DNA of 57,572 nucleotides from Methylobacterium sp. J-088 (GCF_022829295.1 NZ_JAKSYH010000139.1:1-57572), one strand, 5' to 3'. Positions 25,395-34,545 are shown, counted from the stretch's first letter. Notes: generated from the sequence alone by a model not told the origin. Numbers and translations: made by a program.

Positions 25395-25807
25395 CGCGCG
25401 TCCGCCTCTGAGGTCAGCAATCGTGCAGAAAATCCCTGCACGCCCAGCCGTTTAATAGCCGTCCTATCGGACGACACGAAGGTCTCGCCGCCGAGGCGGC
25501 GCCCTTCGAACGCGATGATAGCGTCCGCGAAATCGCCGCCTGCTTCCAACACCGCCAAGCCGGCTTGGATGGCTGGCCGGTCGGCCACGACAGTGCGGGC
25601 CGCGATCAAGCTTCGGATCGCCGTGGTGATCTCCCCGCGGGGCATGCCGTATCGGCTTCGAAGCTTCCAAACCAACTCGCAAAGGGCATGGATACTGATC
25701 GCAACCTGTGCCGCCCCTTCCAGTGCTCGAACGGCCGCCAGCCCCTGGGCCGGGTCGTCATTGACGATTAGTCGCACCGAGACATTGGTGTCGGGCGTGA
25801 CCCTCAC
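25391..25807 (-). CDS. vapC: VapC-type PIN-domain ribonuclease toxin
   Basis: 138 residues. The PIN-domain acidic residues are present: D6 (TPDTNVSVR), E44 (LCELVW), D92/D95 (GGDFADAIIA) and D114 (SSDRTAI). VapC toxins cut initiator tRNA or rRNA in other species. It overlaps vapB by 4 bp upstream and cobJ by 4 bp downstream. The pair sits inside the cobalamin operon between cobI and cobJ, with visibly lower GC than its neighbours, which suggests acquisition. Confidence 0.88.
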   Translation of the reverse strand: MRVTPDTNVSVRLIVNDDPAQGLAAVRALEGAAQVAISIHALCELVWKLRSRYGMPRGEITTAIRSLIAARTVVADRPAIQAGLAVLEAGGDFADAIIAFEGRRLGGETFVSSDRTAIKRLGVQGFSARLLTSEADAR

Positions 25808-26079
25808 GACCTGCCGAGTCCGGACGTCCCGGCTTCTGCTCCTGCTTCCGCTATGGCGTCGCCGATCTCATCGATCGAGCAGCAGGCGCCATTACCTTTG
25901 CCTGCAAGTATTCCGTACACCTGACGCCAGGAGTGCTCAGGATGGTCGGCCATCAGTTCCGCTCGACCGTCGGGCAGGAGTTCGAGCCGGATCCTGCCGC
26001 CTGGCAGAATGCCGAGATGCTTGAGGATATCCTCGCGGAGCGTCACACGGCCCCGGGCCGTCACCGTCAACGTCGTCAT
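25804..26079 (-). CDS. vapB: VapB-type antitoxin, AbrB/MazE fold
   Basis: 91 residues. The N-terminal swapped-hairpin DNA-binding domain reads LTVTARGRVTLREDILKHLGI and RIRLELLPDGRAEL, typical of AbrB-fold antitoxins. The C-terminal ~45 residues should wrap the toxin. The start lies 55 bp after cobI. An inverted repeat across the end of cobI (26116-26139) could be its operator. Confidence 0.85.
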   Translation of the reverse strand: MTTLTVTARGRVTLREDILKHLGILPGGRIRLELLPDGRAELMADHPEHSWRQVYGILAGKGNGACCSIDEIGDAIAEAGAEAGTSGLGRS

Positions 26080-26115
26080 GAGCCGTCCCCGTCAGCCCAA
26101 CGTAATGGGGCGGAG

Positions 26116-26139
26116 CGTGACCAGCAAGCATCGGTCACG
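26116..26139. promoter_or_regulatory. Inverted repeat spanning the cobI stop, ahead of vapB
   Basis: CGTGACC at 26116-26122 and GGTCACG at 26133-26139 are exact complements around 10 bases and include the cobI stop codon. It could be a VapBC operator (such pairs usually autoregulate through inverted repeats) or an RNA hairpin that tunes read-through into vapBC-cobJ. Confidence 0.4.
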
Positions 26140-26914
26140 GCCGACGCCCCTCTCCGGGGAGCAGCACCATCGAGAAGTACGGGGCGGCATCGTCCGCCTT
26201 GTCGGCCAGCATGACGACGCGCTCGCCTGCCATCGTGCCGCGCTCGACATAAACCGCACGCGCGAGGAGCCCGGCTTCGGCCAAAGCCGCGCGCACCTTG
26301 GGCAGGTGGCGGCCGAGCTTCATCACCACGGCGGCGTCGGTGCCGCGCAGCCGCTCGGTGAGGATATCGAGCGACAGGGTCGCGGGCAAAACCGTCAGGA
26401 CATCGTCGCCCCAGGTGATCGGCGTCCCGGCCCGGGTCCAGCAGCCCGACATGCCGGTGACGCCCGGAATGACCTCAACGGGGAAGCGGTCCTTCAGACG
26501 CCGCCACAGGTGCATGAACGAGCCGTAGAAGAACGGATCGCCCTCCGAGAGGATCGCCACGTCGCGCCCGGCGCCGAGATGATCGGCGAGCCGGCCCGCT
26601 GCGTCGTCGTAGAAGCCGGCGAGCGCCGCCACGTAATCCGGGTGCTCCGGGTGGATCTCGGTGGTGTAGGGATAGGCCAGCGCCAGTTCGCGGTCCGGAT
26701 CGCGCAGGATCGCATCCGCGATCGTGCGGGCGTTGCCGCGCTTGCCCCGCTTGCAGAAGTGGACGAGCACCGGTGCCCGCATCAGGATGCGCTGCGCCTT
26801 GACGGTCAGCAGGTCGGGATCGCCCGGACCCATCCCGACCCCGTAGAGTGTGCCGGTCACCGAGGCGGCCGGCAGCGCCTCCGCGGGCGCGTCGAGCCGT
26901 TCGAACCCGTCCAT
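26135..26914 (-). CDS. cobI: Precorrin-2 C20-methyltransferase
   Basis: 259 residues from the ATG at 26914, which overlaps the cobH stop by one base (TGATG). Tetrapyrrole methylase: GTLYGVGMGPGDPDLLTVKAQRIL, ILSEGDPFFYGSFMHLWRRL, VIPGVTGMSGCWTRAGTPITWGDD. It commits precorrin-2 to cobalamin by forming precorrin-3A. Confidence 0.95.
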   Translation of the reverse strand: MDGFERLDAPAEALPAASVTGTLYGVGMGPGDPDLLTVKAQRILMRAPVLVHFCKRGKRGNARTIADAILRDPDRELALAYPYTTEIHPEHPDYVAALAGFYDDAAGRLADHLGAGRDVAILSEGDPFFYGSFMHLWRRLKDRFPVEVIPGVTGMSGCWTRAGTPITWGDDVLTVLPATLSLDILTERLRGTDAAVVMKLGRHLPKVRAALAEAGLLARAVYVERGTMAGERVVMLADKADDAAPYFSMVLLPGEGRRP

Positions 26915-27639
26915 CACTCGGCCTCGCAGGCGAGCGCGTTCACCGCGGCGGCCGTCATGGCGCTGCCGCCGCGCCGCCCGTGGACGACCACGAACGGCAC
27001 CCGGCCGTCCCTGGCCAGAGCGTCCTTCGATTCCGCGGCGCCGACGAAACCCACCGGGATGCCGATCACCGCGGCCGGCGGTGCCACGCCCGCGTCGAGC
27101 AGTTCCAGCAGGCGGAACAGGGCGGTCGGCGCGTTGCCCACCGCCACCACGCTGCCCGGAAGGTGCGTGCGCCACAACTCCATGGCGGCGGCCGAGCGGG
27201 TGGTGCCGAGGTCTCGCGCCAGATCCGGCACGCGGGGATCGCCGAGCGTGCAGATCACTGGGTTGCCGGCCGGCAGGCGCGCCCGGGTGACGCCGTCGGC
27301 GACCATGCGAACGTCGCACAGGATCGGTGCCCCGGCTTGCAGCGCAGCGACACCGGCCTCGGCGAAATCGTCCGACATCTCCACGTCGGCCGGGAGGTCG
27401 GTCATGCCGCAGGCGTGGATCATGCGCACCACGACGCGCTCGGCGGCCCCGGTCCAGCGGGCGAGATCGGCCTCGGCGCGGATCATCGCGAAGGAGCGCG
27501 CGTAGATGGCGCTGCCGTTGCGGATATAGTCGTAGCGGGAGGCGGGCTCCTGGCGGGTGGCAGGCTCTTGGCGGGAGACAGGCTCCTGGGCCACCGGTTC
27601 CGACCCCGCCTGGCGCAGGGCATTCTGGCTCGCGCTCAT
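26914..27639 (-). CDS. cobH: Precorrin-8X methylmutase
   Basis: 241 residues. It moves the C11 methyl to C12 to give hydrogenobyrinic acid. The motifs are YIRNGSAIYARSFAMIRAEA, VVRMIHACGMTD (catalytic His region), VGNAPTALFRLLEL and GIPVGFVGAAESK. The N-terminus has an extra ~35 residues made of a six-residue repeat (EPVSRQ, EPATRQ, EPASRY) from degenerate 18-bp DNA repeats at 27541-27594. It overlaps cobG by 4 bp. Confidence 0.95.
   Translation of the reverse strand: MSASQNALRQAGSEPVAQEPVSRQEPATRQEPASRYDYIRNGSAIYARSFAMIRAEADLARWTGAAERVVVRMIHACGMTDLPADVEMSDDFAEAGVAALQAGAPILCDVRMVADGVTRARLPAGNPVICTLGDPRVPDLARDLGTTRSAAAMELWRTHLPGSVVAVGNAPTALFRLLELLDAGVAPPAAVIGIPVGFVGAAESKDALARDGRVPFVVVHGRRGGSAMTAAAVNALACEAE
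27541..27594 (-). repeat. Three degenerate 18-bp tandem repeats in cobH
   Basis: Units of the pattern GGCxGGCTCcTGGCGGGx run head to tail and encode EPxxRQ blocks in the non-conserved N-terminal tail of CobH. Confidence 0.75.
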
Positions 27640-28976
27640 GCCGGTCTTCCATCCCCCCCATTGTCCGGCCGAGCCATATTGGGCGCGAACGCCGCGGCAA
27701 GGCCGACAGTCTTGGCCCTTCCTAACCGGTCCAGTACGGCCTCGATAGGGAGGTGTATCGCCGGCTCATCGCCGGGTGCGCCGCCGATGACGATGCCGTA
27801 GCGGCCCTGTGTGCCCACCAGCGTCAGGTCGGCAGGGCCCGGCCGCGCACAGCCCTTGGCGCAGCCGGAGACGTGCGCGGCCCGTCCCTGTTGCGCGAGC
27901 GGGCGGAACATCTCGGCGACGCGCGCCGCATCGGCCAGCGTCGGCGTCGAGCCGGAGGCGCAACCCGGGGCGCCCGTACAGGCATCGACGCTGCGGCGGG
28001 GATCGTCGGGTGCGACGATGAAATCGCAGGCGAGCTCCGCCATGACCGCGGCCGCCGGCGCACCGGTCGGAGCGAGCAGGACAAAACCGCGCGCCGGCGA
28101 AAGGCGGATCGCGTCGGCGCCGACGGCTTCCGCGGCGGAAACGACGCGATCGAGGGTATCGGCCGTGCAGCGGCCGAACGGCGCATCCAGAGCGAGGATC
28201 TGGAGATCGGGCCGTGTCCGGAGACCGGCGGCGGGCGCGAACGGCACCACGCTCCGTCCTGTTGGAGGGCGGGGCGACCCCGCCGACCCGGACGCGCGAA
28301 GGGTCGTGACGAGCCTTGCGCGTTCGTCATCCGAAAGATCGCGCATCCGGCGCCGGCCGGTACGCGCGAAGGCGTCGAGCAGCGCGGTCAGGATCGCGGG
28401 TGCATCCTCGAGTCCGCAGGCGAGAACGGTCTGCCAATCTTCGGTGACGGCGATCGCGATCTCGACCCGCGTCCTCTCGCGGGCGACGATGACACAATCG
28501 GCGTCCGGCAGGGCCGCATCCGGGCGCCCCTCGATCAGGACCAGCGTCTTGGCCGGCAGCCCGGGAATGTCGCGCGCAGCCGCCTCGATCGCCCGGGCGA
28601 GCGCCGGCACGTCGATCCGCTCCGCAGGATCGTGTCCGGCGAGGGGCTGGGTGAGCGTCAGGCGCTGCGGGCCGCCATCGGCACGCCGGTCGCCGAGGCC
28701 GGCTTCGGTGAGCAGCCGGGCCAGCGGCGCGCGCGTCGATTCGGTGACGCCGCGGATTTGAAGGTTGGCCCGGGCGGTGAGGTCGAGATGGCCATTGCCG
28801 AAAAGCCGCGCGCCCTGCGCCACCGCGCGGGCCTGCTCCAGCGCGAGTATCCCCAGCGGCGGGTGGACCCGCGCCAGCAGCCCGTCGCCCGTGGGCATCG
28901 GGCGGGCGAGTCCGGGACACCAGCCCCGGCGGCCCGGCGCCTCGGGAAGAGCGCGGCGATGCACCGGCGCGTTCAC
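27636..28976 (-). CDS. cobG: Precorrin-3B synthase (aerobic pathway)
   Basis: 446 residues, related to sulphite/nitrite reductases. The ferredoxin-like half-domain is seen at LFGNGHLDLTARANLQIRGV. The four cluster-binding Cys are CTGAPGCASG and SGCAKGC in the C-terminal half. The enzyme uses O2 and an Fe-S centre to hydroxylate precorrin-3A and form the lactone of precorrin-3B, so its presence marks the oxygen-dependent route. It overlaps cobN and cobH by 4 bp each. Confidence 0.93.
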   Translation of the reverse strand: MNAPVHRRALPEAPGRRGWCPGLARPMPTGDGLLARVHPPLGILALEQARAVAQGARLFGNGHLDLTARANLQIRGVTESTRAPLARLLTEAGLGDRRADGGPQRLTLTQPLAGHDPAERIDVPALARAIEAAARDIPGLPAKTLVLIEGRPDAALPDADCVIVARERTRVEIAIAVTEDWQTVLACGLEDAPAILTALLDAFARTGRRRMRDLSDDERARLVTTLRASGSAGSPRPPTGRSVVPFAPAAGLRTRPDLQILALDAPFGRCTADTLDRVVSAAEAVGADAIRLSPARGFVLLAPTGAPAAAVMAELACDFIVAPDDPRRSVDACTGAPGCASGSTPTLADAARVAEMFRPLAQQGRAAHVSGCAKGCARPGPADLTLVGTQGRYGIVIGGAPGDEPAIHLPIEAVLDRLGRAKTVGLAAAFAPNMARPDNGGDGRPA

Positions 28977-31900
28977 TCCGCGGCCTCGCGCAGCAGCGCG
29001 TCGGCCGGCAGGGCGTTGCGCCGGCTGTGCCAGAGGCCCCGGTCGCGGGCCTCGTCGAAACGCTCCAGGATCGCCCGGGTCGCCGCCGGGTTGGCGTCGC
29101 GCAGCTGCTCGAACACCTCCGCGTCGCCGATCCAGGCCGCATACAACCGGTCGAAACCGGCATCGCTCACGGCGTCGCTCGAAGCGGCGAGCACGAACAC
29201 CGCGTCGAGCCCTTGCGCCAGTTCCTGCGCCCCCCGGTAGCCGTGGCGCAGCTGCGCCGCGATCCAGCGGGGATCGGAGAGGCGACCGCCGATCAGGCGC
29301 GCGGCATCCTCCCGGGCGGTGCGGGCCTTCGGGCGCTCCGGCACCGAGACGTCGAGGCTGTAGAGCGCCGGGCGCGCATCCTGCAGCGCCGCCGCGGCCG
29401 CGAATCCGCCCATGGCGTCGACGGCGGCATCGCCATCGAACAGATCGCGTTCCGCCGCGTCGAAGGCGTGCAGGTAGGCGTCGGCCGCTGCGACCCGCGC
29501 GGTGAAATCCGCGTCCGGCCCCTCGCGGTCGCCGTAGGCATGGGAGCTGGCCGCCATGTAGGCGCGGCCGAGATCGTCCCGGGTGTCCCAGGAGCCGTCG
29601 AGGGCGGTGGCGGCCGTGCCGGCGCCGTAGCGGCCGGGCGCCGCACCGTAGACCCGGGCGGCCGTCTCGCCTCGCCTGCGGGCCGCCGCCAGGGGGTTCT
29701 CGTCGTCGGCCTCGTCCCGGTCGGCCACCGCCCGGGCGGCGCGGTCGATCAACGCCAGCGTGTTCGGGAACGTGTCGCGGAACGCCCCGGAGATCCGCAC
29801 CGTCACGTCGATCCGTGGCCGGTCGAGCATGGCCAGCGGCAGCACCTCGAAGCCGGTGACGCGGGTGCTGGCATGGTCCCAGACGGGCCGGACGCCCATC
29901 AGGGCCAGGGCATGCGCCACGTCCTCGCCGCCGGTGCGCAGGGTCGGCGAGGCCCAGAGATCCATCACGATCCGGGCCGGATAGGCGCCTTCGTCCTGAA
30001 GGTAGCGCGTCACCACCGCCTCGGCGGCCTTCACCCCCAGGAGCGCGGCGGCGCGGCTCGGAATGGCGCGCGGATCAAGCGTGGCGAGGTTTCGCCCGGT
30101 GGGGAGCACGTCCGCACGCCCGCGGGACGGGGACCCGGACGGGCCGGGTTGGACGAACCGGCCGTCCAGGGCGGCGAGAAGTCCCGCCCGTTCGGCGGCC
30201 GCGCTCGCAACCACCGGGGCGGGGGCGTCGTCGGGGGCGCGGCCGAAGACGTGGAGGCCATCGCGAAAGCTTGTCTCGCCGAGATCGCACAGATGGGCGT
30301 CGAGCCGCGTCAGCGCCTCGTCCATCGGCGTATCGGGGCCGATCCCGGCGCCGTCGAGCAGCCCGGCGGCCCCGGCCTCTTCCAGGATGGCGCTGGCGAT
30401 CAGGGTCGCCCGGCGGGGATCGAGGACGCTGGCGGCGCTGTATTCTTCGACGAGCTCACGCAGCCGCGCGGCCTCGGGAGAAAGCTCATGGCCAGCGACC
30501 TCGGGTGTCAGATGACCGAGCGCGACGCCGCCGAGCCGGCGCTTCAACGGAGCGGCCTCACCGGGATCGTCCACGATGAACGGGTAGATCACCGGCAGGG
30601 CGCCGACACAGAGAGCCGGGAAGCAATCCGGCGACAGGGCCACGGCCTTGCCGGGCAGCCATTCGGTCGTGCCGTGGGTGCCGAGCTGGACCAGCACGTC
30701 GAAGCCCTGCCGCAGGCCGAGGTGGAACGCCAGATAGGCGTGGGTCGGGACGCGCTCGGCGTCGTGGTAGCCGGCCTTGCGATCGGGATCGCGCCCGCGA
30801 TCCGGCTGCAGAAACACTGTGAGGTCGCCGCTCTGCGGATGCGCGGTTCGGCGGGCCTCCGCCATCCGGAACCGGAACGCGCCCTCCGTGCAGGCGGCAT
30901 CGGTTTCCGGCTCGCCCCAGGCCTGGGTGATCGTGACGCGGGTCGCCGCGGGCAGGCCGTCGAGCCACGCCCGGTAGGCGATCAGCGGCACGCAGAAGTC
31001 CGCCGGTCCCTCGGTGAGCGTCGTCATCAGCGCGCCGGCTTCGGGCAGGGCACACCCGGCATAGCCGGAGGCGGCGAGGTCCGCGGCGATGGCCCGGGCG
31101 CTCTCCGGCGTATCGAGGCCGACCGCGAAGCCGGCTCGGCCGCCCCGCGCCGGATAATCGGACAGGACCATCGCGATGCGCCGCGCGTCCCGAGGCCGGG
31201 TGGCGAGCCGCAGCCAGCCGGCGGTCCGGTCGGCGAGCGCCGCGATTCCGGGTGCGTAGGACACGGCCCGGCGCTCGGCGAAGCCTTCGATCTCAGCCTC
31301 TTCTTCCTTGAACGAGATCGGGAAGCCCGAGAGCCGGCCGTCGAATTCCGGCAGCGCCACCTGCATGGCGAGGTCGGCCGCGCCGAGCCCCCGGGCCGAG
31401 GCCTCCCAGGCGGCCAGCGGCGACCCGACCGTGAAGGCCTGCAGCACCGGACAATCGGCGCCGTCGAGGACGAAGTCGATCCCGTCCTCGCGCGCTGAGA
31501 AGGCGGTCGCCGCGATGACGATGTCGGGCCGGCGCGCCCGCACGGCCGCCGCGACCGCAGTTGCGGCCACGGGTTCCTTCAGGCTCGACACGGCCATCGG
31601 CAGCACGCCGATCCCGCGGGCGCGCAGGGCCGCGATCAGGGCGACGAACGGAGCGGTATCACCGCCGAGTACGGCGGAGCGGTAGACGAGGAGTAGGGCA
31701 AGCGGTTCGGCCCGGGCGTCCGCGAGCGGGATCGCGGTTTCCGCCGCCGCCACGGCCTGATCCAGGGGCGGCGTCGTGCAGCCTGGGCACCACGCGAAGC
31801 CCCGGGGCAACGGGTTGGGTGGCTCGACCGGAAGGTCCGCGCCGATCCGGCTCGCGAGGAGCCGCAGCATCTGGCGCAGGTTCTCGGGGCCGCCGGCGCG

Positions 31901-32320
31901 GAAATAGGCGTCGAGCCGGTCCGCCAGCGCGGGATCGGTCGAGGAGGCGGCAAGCCGCGGGTCGGGCCGGTCGTCGCCCGGCAGCACCGCCAGCACCACC
32001 CCATGCGCCCGCGCCGCCTCGGCGCAGCGCTCGACCCCGTAGCGCCAATAATCGAGCCCCCCGAGGCAGCGGATCACCACGATCTTGGCGCGCGCCACGA
32101 CGCGCTCCACGTAGAAATCGACCGAGAGCGGATGCCGCAGCTTGGCCATCTTGGCGAGGCGCAGGCTCGGGAGGCCCGGCTCACCGGCATACGCCCGCGC
32201 GATCCCGGCGAGGTCGCTGTCGGTGAAGGACAGCACGACGACGTCGCCGGGCTCCTGCCCGAGATCCACCGCCGCCTCGCCCTCGTCGAGGGAGACGGCA
32301 TCGATGCGCACGAGATGCAT
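28973..32320 (-). CDS. cobN: Cobaltochelatase subunit CobN
   Basis: 1115 residues, large catalytic subunit of the ATP-dependent cobaltochelatase that inserts Co into hydrogenobyrinic a,c-diamide; it needs CobS and CobT, not found in this window. It starts MHLVRIDAVSLDEGEAAVDLGQEP like other CobN proteins and contains LGTHGTTEWLPGKAVALSPD, a signature of the CobN/BchH family. It is somewhat shorter than the ~1250-residue CobN proteins I recall, but no frame break is visible. 46-bp gap after cobW. Confidence 0.95.
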   Translation of the reverse strand: MHLVRIDAVSLDEGEAAVDLGQEPGDVVVLSFTDSDLAGIARAYAGEPGLPSLRLAKMAKLRHPLSVDFYVERVVARAKIVVIRCLGGLDYWRYGVERCAEAARAHGVVLAVLPGDDRPDPRLAASSTDPALADRLDAYFRAGGPENLRQMLRLLASRIGADLPVEPPNPLPRGFAWCPGCTTPPLDQAVAAAETAIPLADARAEPLALLLVYRSAVLGGDTAPFVALIAALRARGIGVLPMAVSSLKEPVAATAVAAAVRARRPDIVIAATAFSAREDGIDFVLDGADCPVLQAFTVGSPLAAWEASARGLGAADLAMQVALPEFDGRLSGFPISFKEEEAEIEGFAERRAVSYAPGIAALADRTAGWLRLATRPRDARRIAMVLSDYPARGGRAGFAVGLDTPESARAIAADLAASGYAGCALPEAGALMTTLTEGPADFCVPLIAYRAWLDGLPAATRVTITQAWGEPETDAACTEGAFRFRMAEARRTAHPQSGDLTVFLQPDRGRDPDRKAGYHDAERVPTHAYLAFHLGLRQGFDVLVQLGTHGTTEWLPGKAVALSPDCFPALCVGALPVIYPFIVDDPGEAAPLKRRLGGVALGHLTPEVAGHELSPEAARLRELVEEYSAASVLDPRRATLIASAILEEAGAAGLLDGAGIGPDTPMDEALTRLDAHLCDLGETSFRDGLHVFGRAPDDAPAPVVASAAAERAGLLAALDGRFVQPGPSGSPSRGRADVLPTGRNLATLDPRAIPSRAAALLGVKAAEAVVTRYLQDEGAYPARIVMDLWASPTLRTGGEDVAHALALMGVRPVWDHASTRVTGFEVLPLAMLDRPRIDVTVRISGAFRDTFPNTLALIDRAARAVADRDEADDENPLAAARRRGETAARVYGAAPGRYGAGTAATALDGSWDTRDDLGRAYMAASSHAYGDREGPDADFTARVAAADAYLHAFDAAERDLFDGDAAVDAMGGFAAAAALQDARPALYSLDVSVPERPKARTAREDAARLIGGRLSDPRWIAAQLRHGYRGAQELAQGLDAVFVLAASSDAVSDAGFDRLYAAWIGDAEVFEQLRDANPAATRAILERFDEARDRGLWHSRRNALPADALLREAAE

Positions 32321-32366
32321 CGCCCGCGTCCCTAGGTGCCGAGCGAACGGGCGCGCGCGACGGGTC

Positions 32367-33401
32367 TCATCCCGCGAGCGCCGTCGCGACGGCGTCCCGA
32401 TCGAAGCCCTTCAGGCCGATCACCACGAGCGCCCCGTCGCGCGCCTCGCCCGCCCGCCAGGGCCGGTCGAAATGGTGAGCGACGCGCCGGCCGACACCCT
32501 GCACCACGAGGCGCATCGCCTTGCCCTCCACCTCGGCGAACCCCTTGATCCGCAGGACGCCTGCGGTCTCGGCCGCCTTCTCGACGCGGGCCGCGAGATC
32601 GGCCGCCGTCACCGCCGGGCGGATCGGCAGCGCTACCGTCTCGAAGTCGTCGTGATCGTGGTCCTCACCCGCGCCGTGGTGGGACGGGCGAGCATCCAAA
32701 TCATCCTCGGCCGCCGCACCGAGGCCTAGAAGAATCCGCGGATCGATGATGCCCTTCTCGGTCTCCACCACCTTCACGGCGCGGGGCAGATGCCCCTCCA
32801 CCTCGGCCCGGACCCGGGCGCGGGTGTCGGCGTCGATCAGGTCGGCCTTGTTGAGCACCACGAGGTCGGCGCAGAGGAGCTGGTCCTCGAACACCTCCTC
32901 CAGGGGATTGTCGTGATCGACCGATTGGTCGGCGGCCCGCTGGGCGGCCAGCGCCGCGGGATCCTCGGCGAACACACCCGCGGCGACCGCAGGTCCGTCC
33001 ACCACCGCCACCACGCCGTCCACCGTGACCCGCGAGCGGATCGCCGGCCATTGGAAGGCCTGGACCAGGGGCTTCGGCAGGGCGAGGCCCGAGGTCTCGA
33101 TCAGAATGTGCTCCGGCGGCTCGGCGCGGGCGAGCAGCGTCTCGAGGGCCGGCACGAAATCGTCCGCCACCGTGCAGCAGATGCAGCCGTTCGGCAGCTC
33201 GACGATGGAGTCCTCGGTGCAGCCCTCGACCCCGCAGGCGGCCAGGAACGACTTGTCGAAGCCGACATCACCGAACTCGTTGACCAGGATGGCAAGGCGC
33301 CGGCCCTTCGCGTTCTCGATCAGGTGACGGACCAGCGTCGTCTTGCCGGCGCCGAGGAAGCCCGTGACGATGGTGCAGGGGATCTTGGCGACAATCGTCA
33401 T
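32367..33401 (-). CDS. cobW: CobW, G3E-family GTPase metal chaperone
   Basis: 344 residues from the ATG at 33401, which overlaps the DUF1636 stop as ATGA. P-loop TGFLGAGKTTL near residue 14-24, metal site motif NGCICCTV (CxCC), NKADL guanine motif, and a His/Asp-rich loop (SHHGAGEDHDHDD) before the C-terminal CobW_C domain. It is thought to deliver cobalt to the cobaltochelatase; its position just before cobN fits. Confidence 0.95.
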   Translation of the reverse strand: MTIVAKIPCTIVTGFLGAGKTTLVRHLIENAKGRRLAILVNEFGDVGFDKSFLAACGVEGCTEDSIVELPNGCICCTVADDFVPALETLLARAEPPEHILIETSGLALPKPLVQAFQWPAIRSRVTVDGVVAVVDGPAVAAGVFAEDPAALAAQRAADQSVDHDNPLEEVFEDQLLCADLVVLNKADLIDADTRARVRAEVEGHLPRAVKVVETEKGIIDPRILLGLGAAAEDDLDARPSHHGAGEDHDHDDFETVALPIRPAVTAADLAARVEKAAETAGVLRIKGFAEVEGKAMRLVVQGVGRRVAHHFDRPWRAGEARDGALVVIGLKGFDRDAVATALAG

Positions 33402-33799
33402 TCGGCGGCCTCCGGGGTGCCGGCCGGAAACGGGCGCGGTGCAGGAAAGGGGGGGATCCGGGCGATCACGCCCGTCTTGAATTCGGTCGGTCGCTCGCGC
33501 CACGGCACGATGCCGTCCGGCGTCGCGGCATAAGCAGCGAGCCCGGCGAGGATGATCTCGGCGGAGACTGCCGGATCCATGTCGCCGTACACGTAGGTCC
33601 AGCGGTCCGCGGCGGCGACCGCCACCGTGCAAGGGCGCTTGCAGACCGACAGGCACTCCACCGGCTCGACGCGCAGATCGACCGCACCCTCGGCCCGCAC
33701 GCGCAGGGCGTCGAAGAGGCGGGCGCCGGCCCGGGGACCCTCGGGGTCGTCGCCGTCACGGCGGCAGGTGGTGCAGACGTAGAGGACGGTCTCACCCAT
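33398..33799 (-). CDS. DUF1636 family ferredoxin-like metal-binding protein
   Basis: 133 residues. Cys residues occur as CTTC (9 and 12) and CLSVCKRPC near 49-57, a pattern like thioredoxin-fold 2Fe-2S proteins. The family is repeatedly found beside cobW and cobalt transport genes. It overlaps cobW (4 bp) and cbtA (8 bp), so it is made with the cobalt handling proteins. The molecular role is unknown. Confidence 0.82.
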   Translation of the reverse strand: MGETVLYVCTTCRRDGDDPEGPRAGARLFDALRVRAEGAVDLRVEPVECLSVCKRPCTVAVAAADRWTYVYGDMDPAVSAEIILAGLAAYAATPDGIVPWRERPTEFKTGVIARIPPFPAPRPFPAGTPEAAE

Positions 33800-34529
33800 G
33801 GGCCGTCCCCCGCGCGGTCCCGCGGCCGAACACCAGCCAGGCCCGACTGAACCCGAGGCCCAGCAGCATCCAGAACACGAAGCTGATCGCCAGCGAGCGA
33901 GCCGCGAACTGCGCGGCTAAGGCCGCCGGCAGCGCCGACGCCCCCTCCGGCGCCTGGGGCGCGCCGACCACGTGCGGTGCGATGAGCAGGACGACCCCGC
34001 CCAGGATGGCGATCAGCGATCGGCGCACGGCGATCAGGTAGAGGCCCATGGCGGTGGACGCCGCGGTCATGACCCACCACGCCTGCCGGACGGCCAGCGG
34101 TGCCGCCTCGCTGCCCGGCAGCTCCGGTGGCAGGCCGAGGCCGGGCGCCAGGGCGACGCTGGCGAAACCCGCCACCGCGAAGGCCAGGGCGACCTGCGGC
34201 GTCGGCTCCCGTCCGCAGGCGAGCATCGCGGCACCGAGCAGGAGCGCGTAGCCGACGGCACCCACCAGGGTCGCGAGTCCGGTGAAGGCCATGCGCGGCA
34301 GGCCCGCGCCCGGTTGCCATTCCGGCGCCGTGTCCGGCGCGGCGTGATCGTGGCCGGCATGAGCGAGAACGATCGGCAGTGTGCGGGCGGCCTGATGGCT
34401 GGGCTCGGCCTGCTCGAAGCGCTCGGCCGCTACGATCAGCGGCGAGGTCAGCGTGAGTTCGAGGCCCGTCACGACGACGGCCGCGAAGAAGCCGGCGGCC
34501 AGTGCCGCCGACAGAAGCCGGATGATCAT
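33792..34529 (-). CDS. cbtA: CbtA family cobalt transporter subunit
   Basis: 245 residues from the ATG at 34529 (MIIRLLSAALAAGFFAAVVV). It is polytopic, with about six hydrophobic segments and an external-loop His cluster (HAGHDHAAPD) that could bind cobalt. CbtA and CbtB are predicted to be a B12-riboswitch-controlled cobalt uptake pair. It follows cbtB by 16 bp. Confidence 0.88.
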   Translation of the reverse strand: MIIRLLSAALAAGFFAAVVVTGLELTLTSPLIVAAERFEQAEPSHQAARTLPIVLAHAGHDHAAPDTAPEWQPGAGLPRMAFTGLATLVGAVGYALLLGAAMLACGREPTPQVALAFAVAGFASVALAPGLGLPPELPGSEAAPLAVRQAWWVMTAASTAMGLYLIAVRRSLIAILGGVVLLIAPHVVGAPQAPEGASALPAALAAQFAARSLAISFVFWMLLGLGFSRAWLVFGRGTARGTAHG

Positions 34530-34545
34530 CCCTGCGACGATGGCG

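Noticed and set aside
23658..26024. 788-residue open frame on the plus strand
   Set aside because: It runs across cobL, cobK, cobJ and vapC in other frames or antisense and has no domain.
29027..31498. 823-residue open frame on the plus strand
   Set aside because: Antisense to cobN, no recognisable domain, composition typical of shadow frames.
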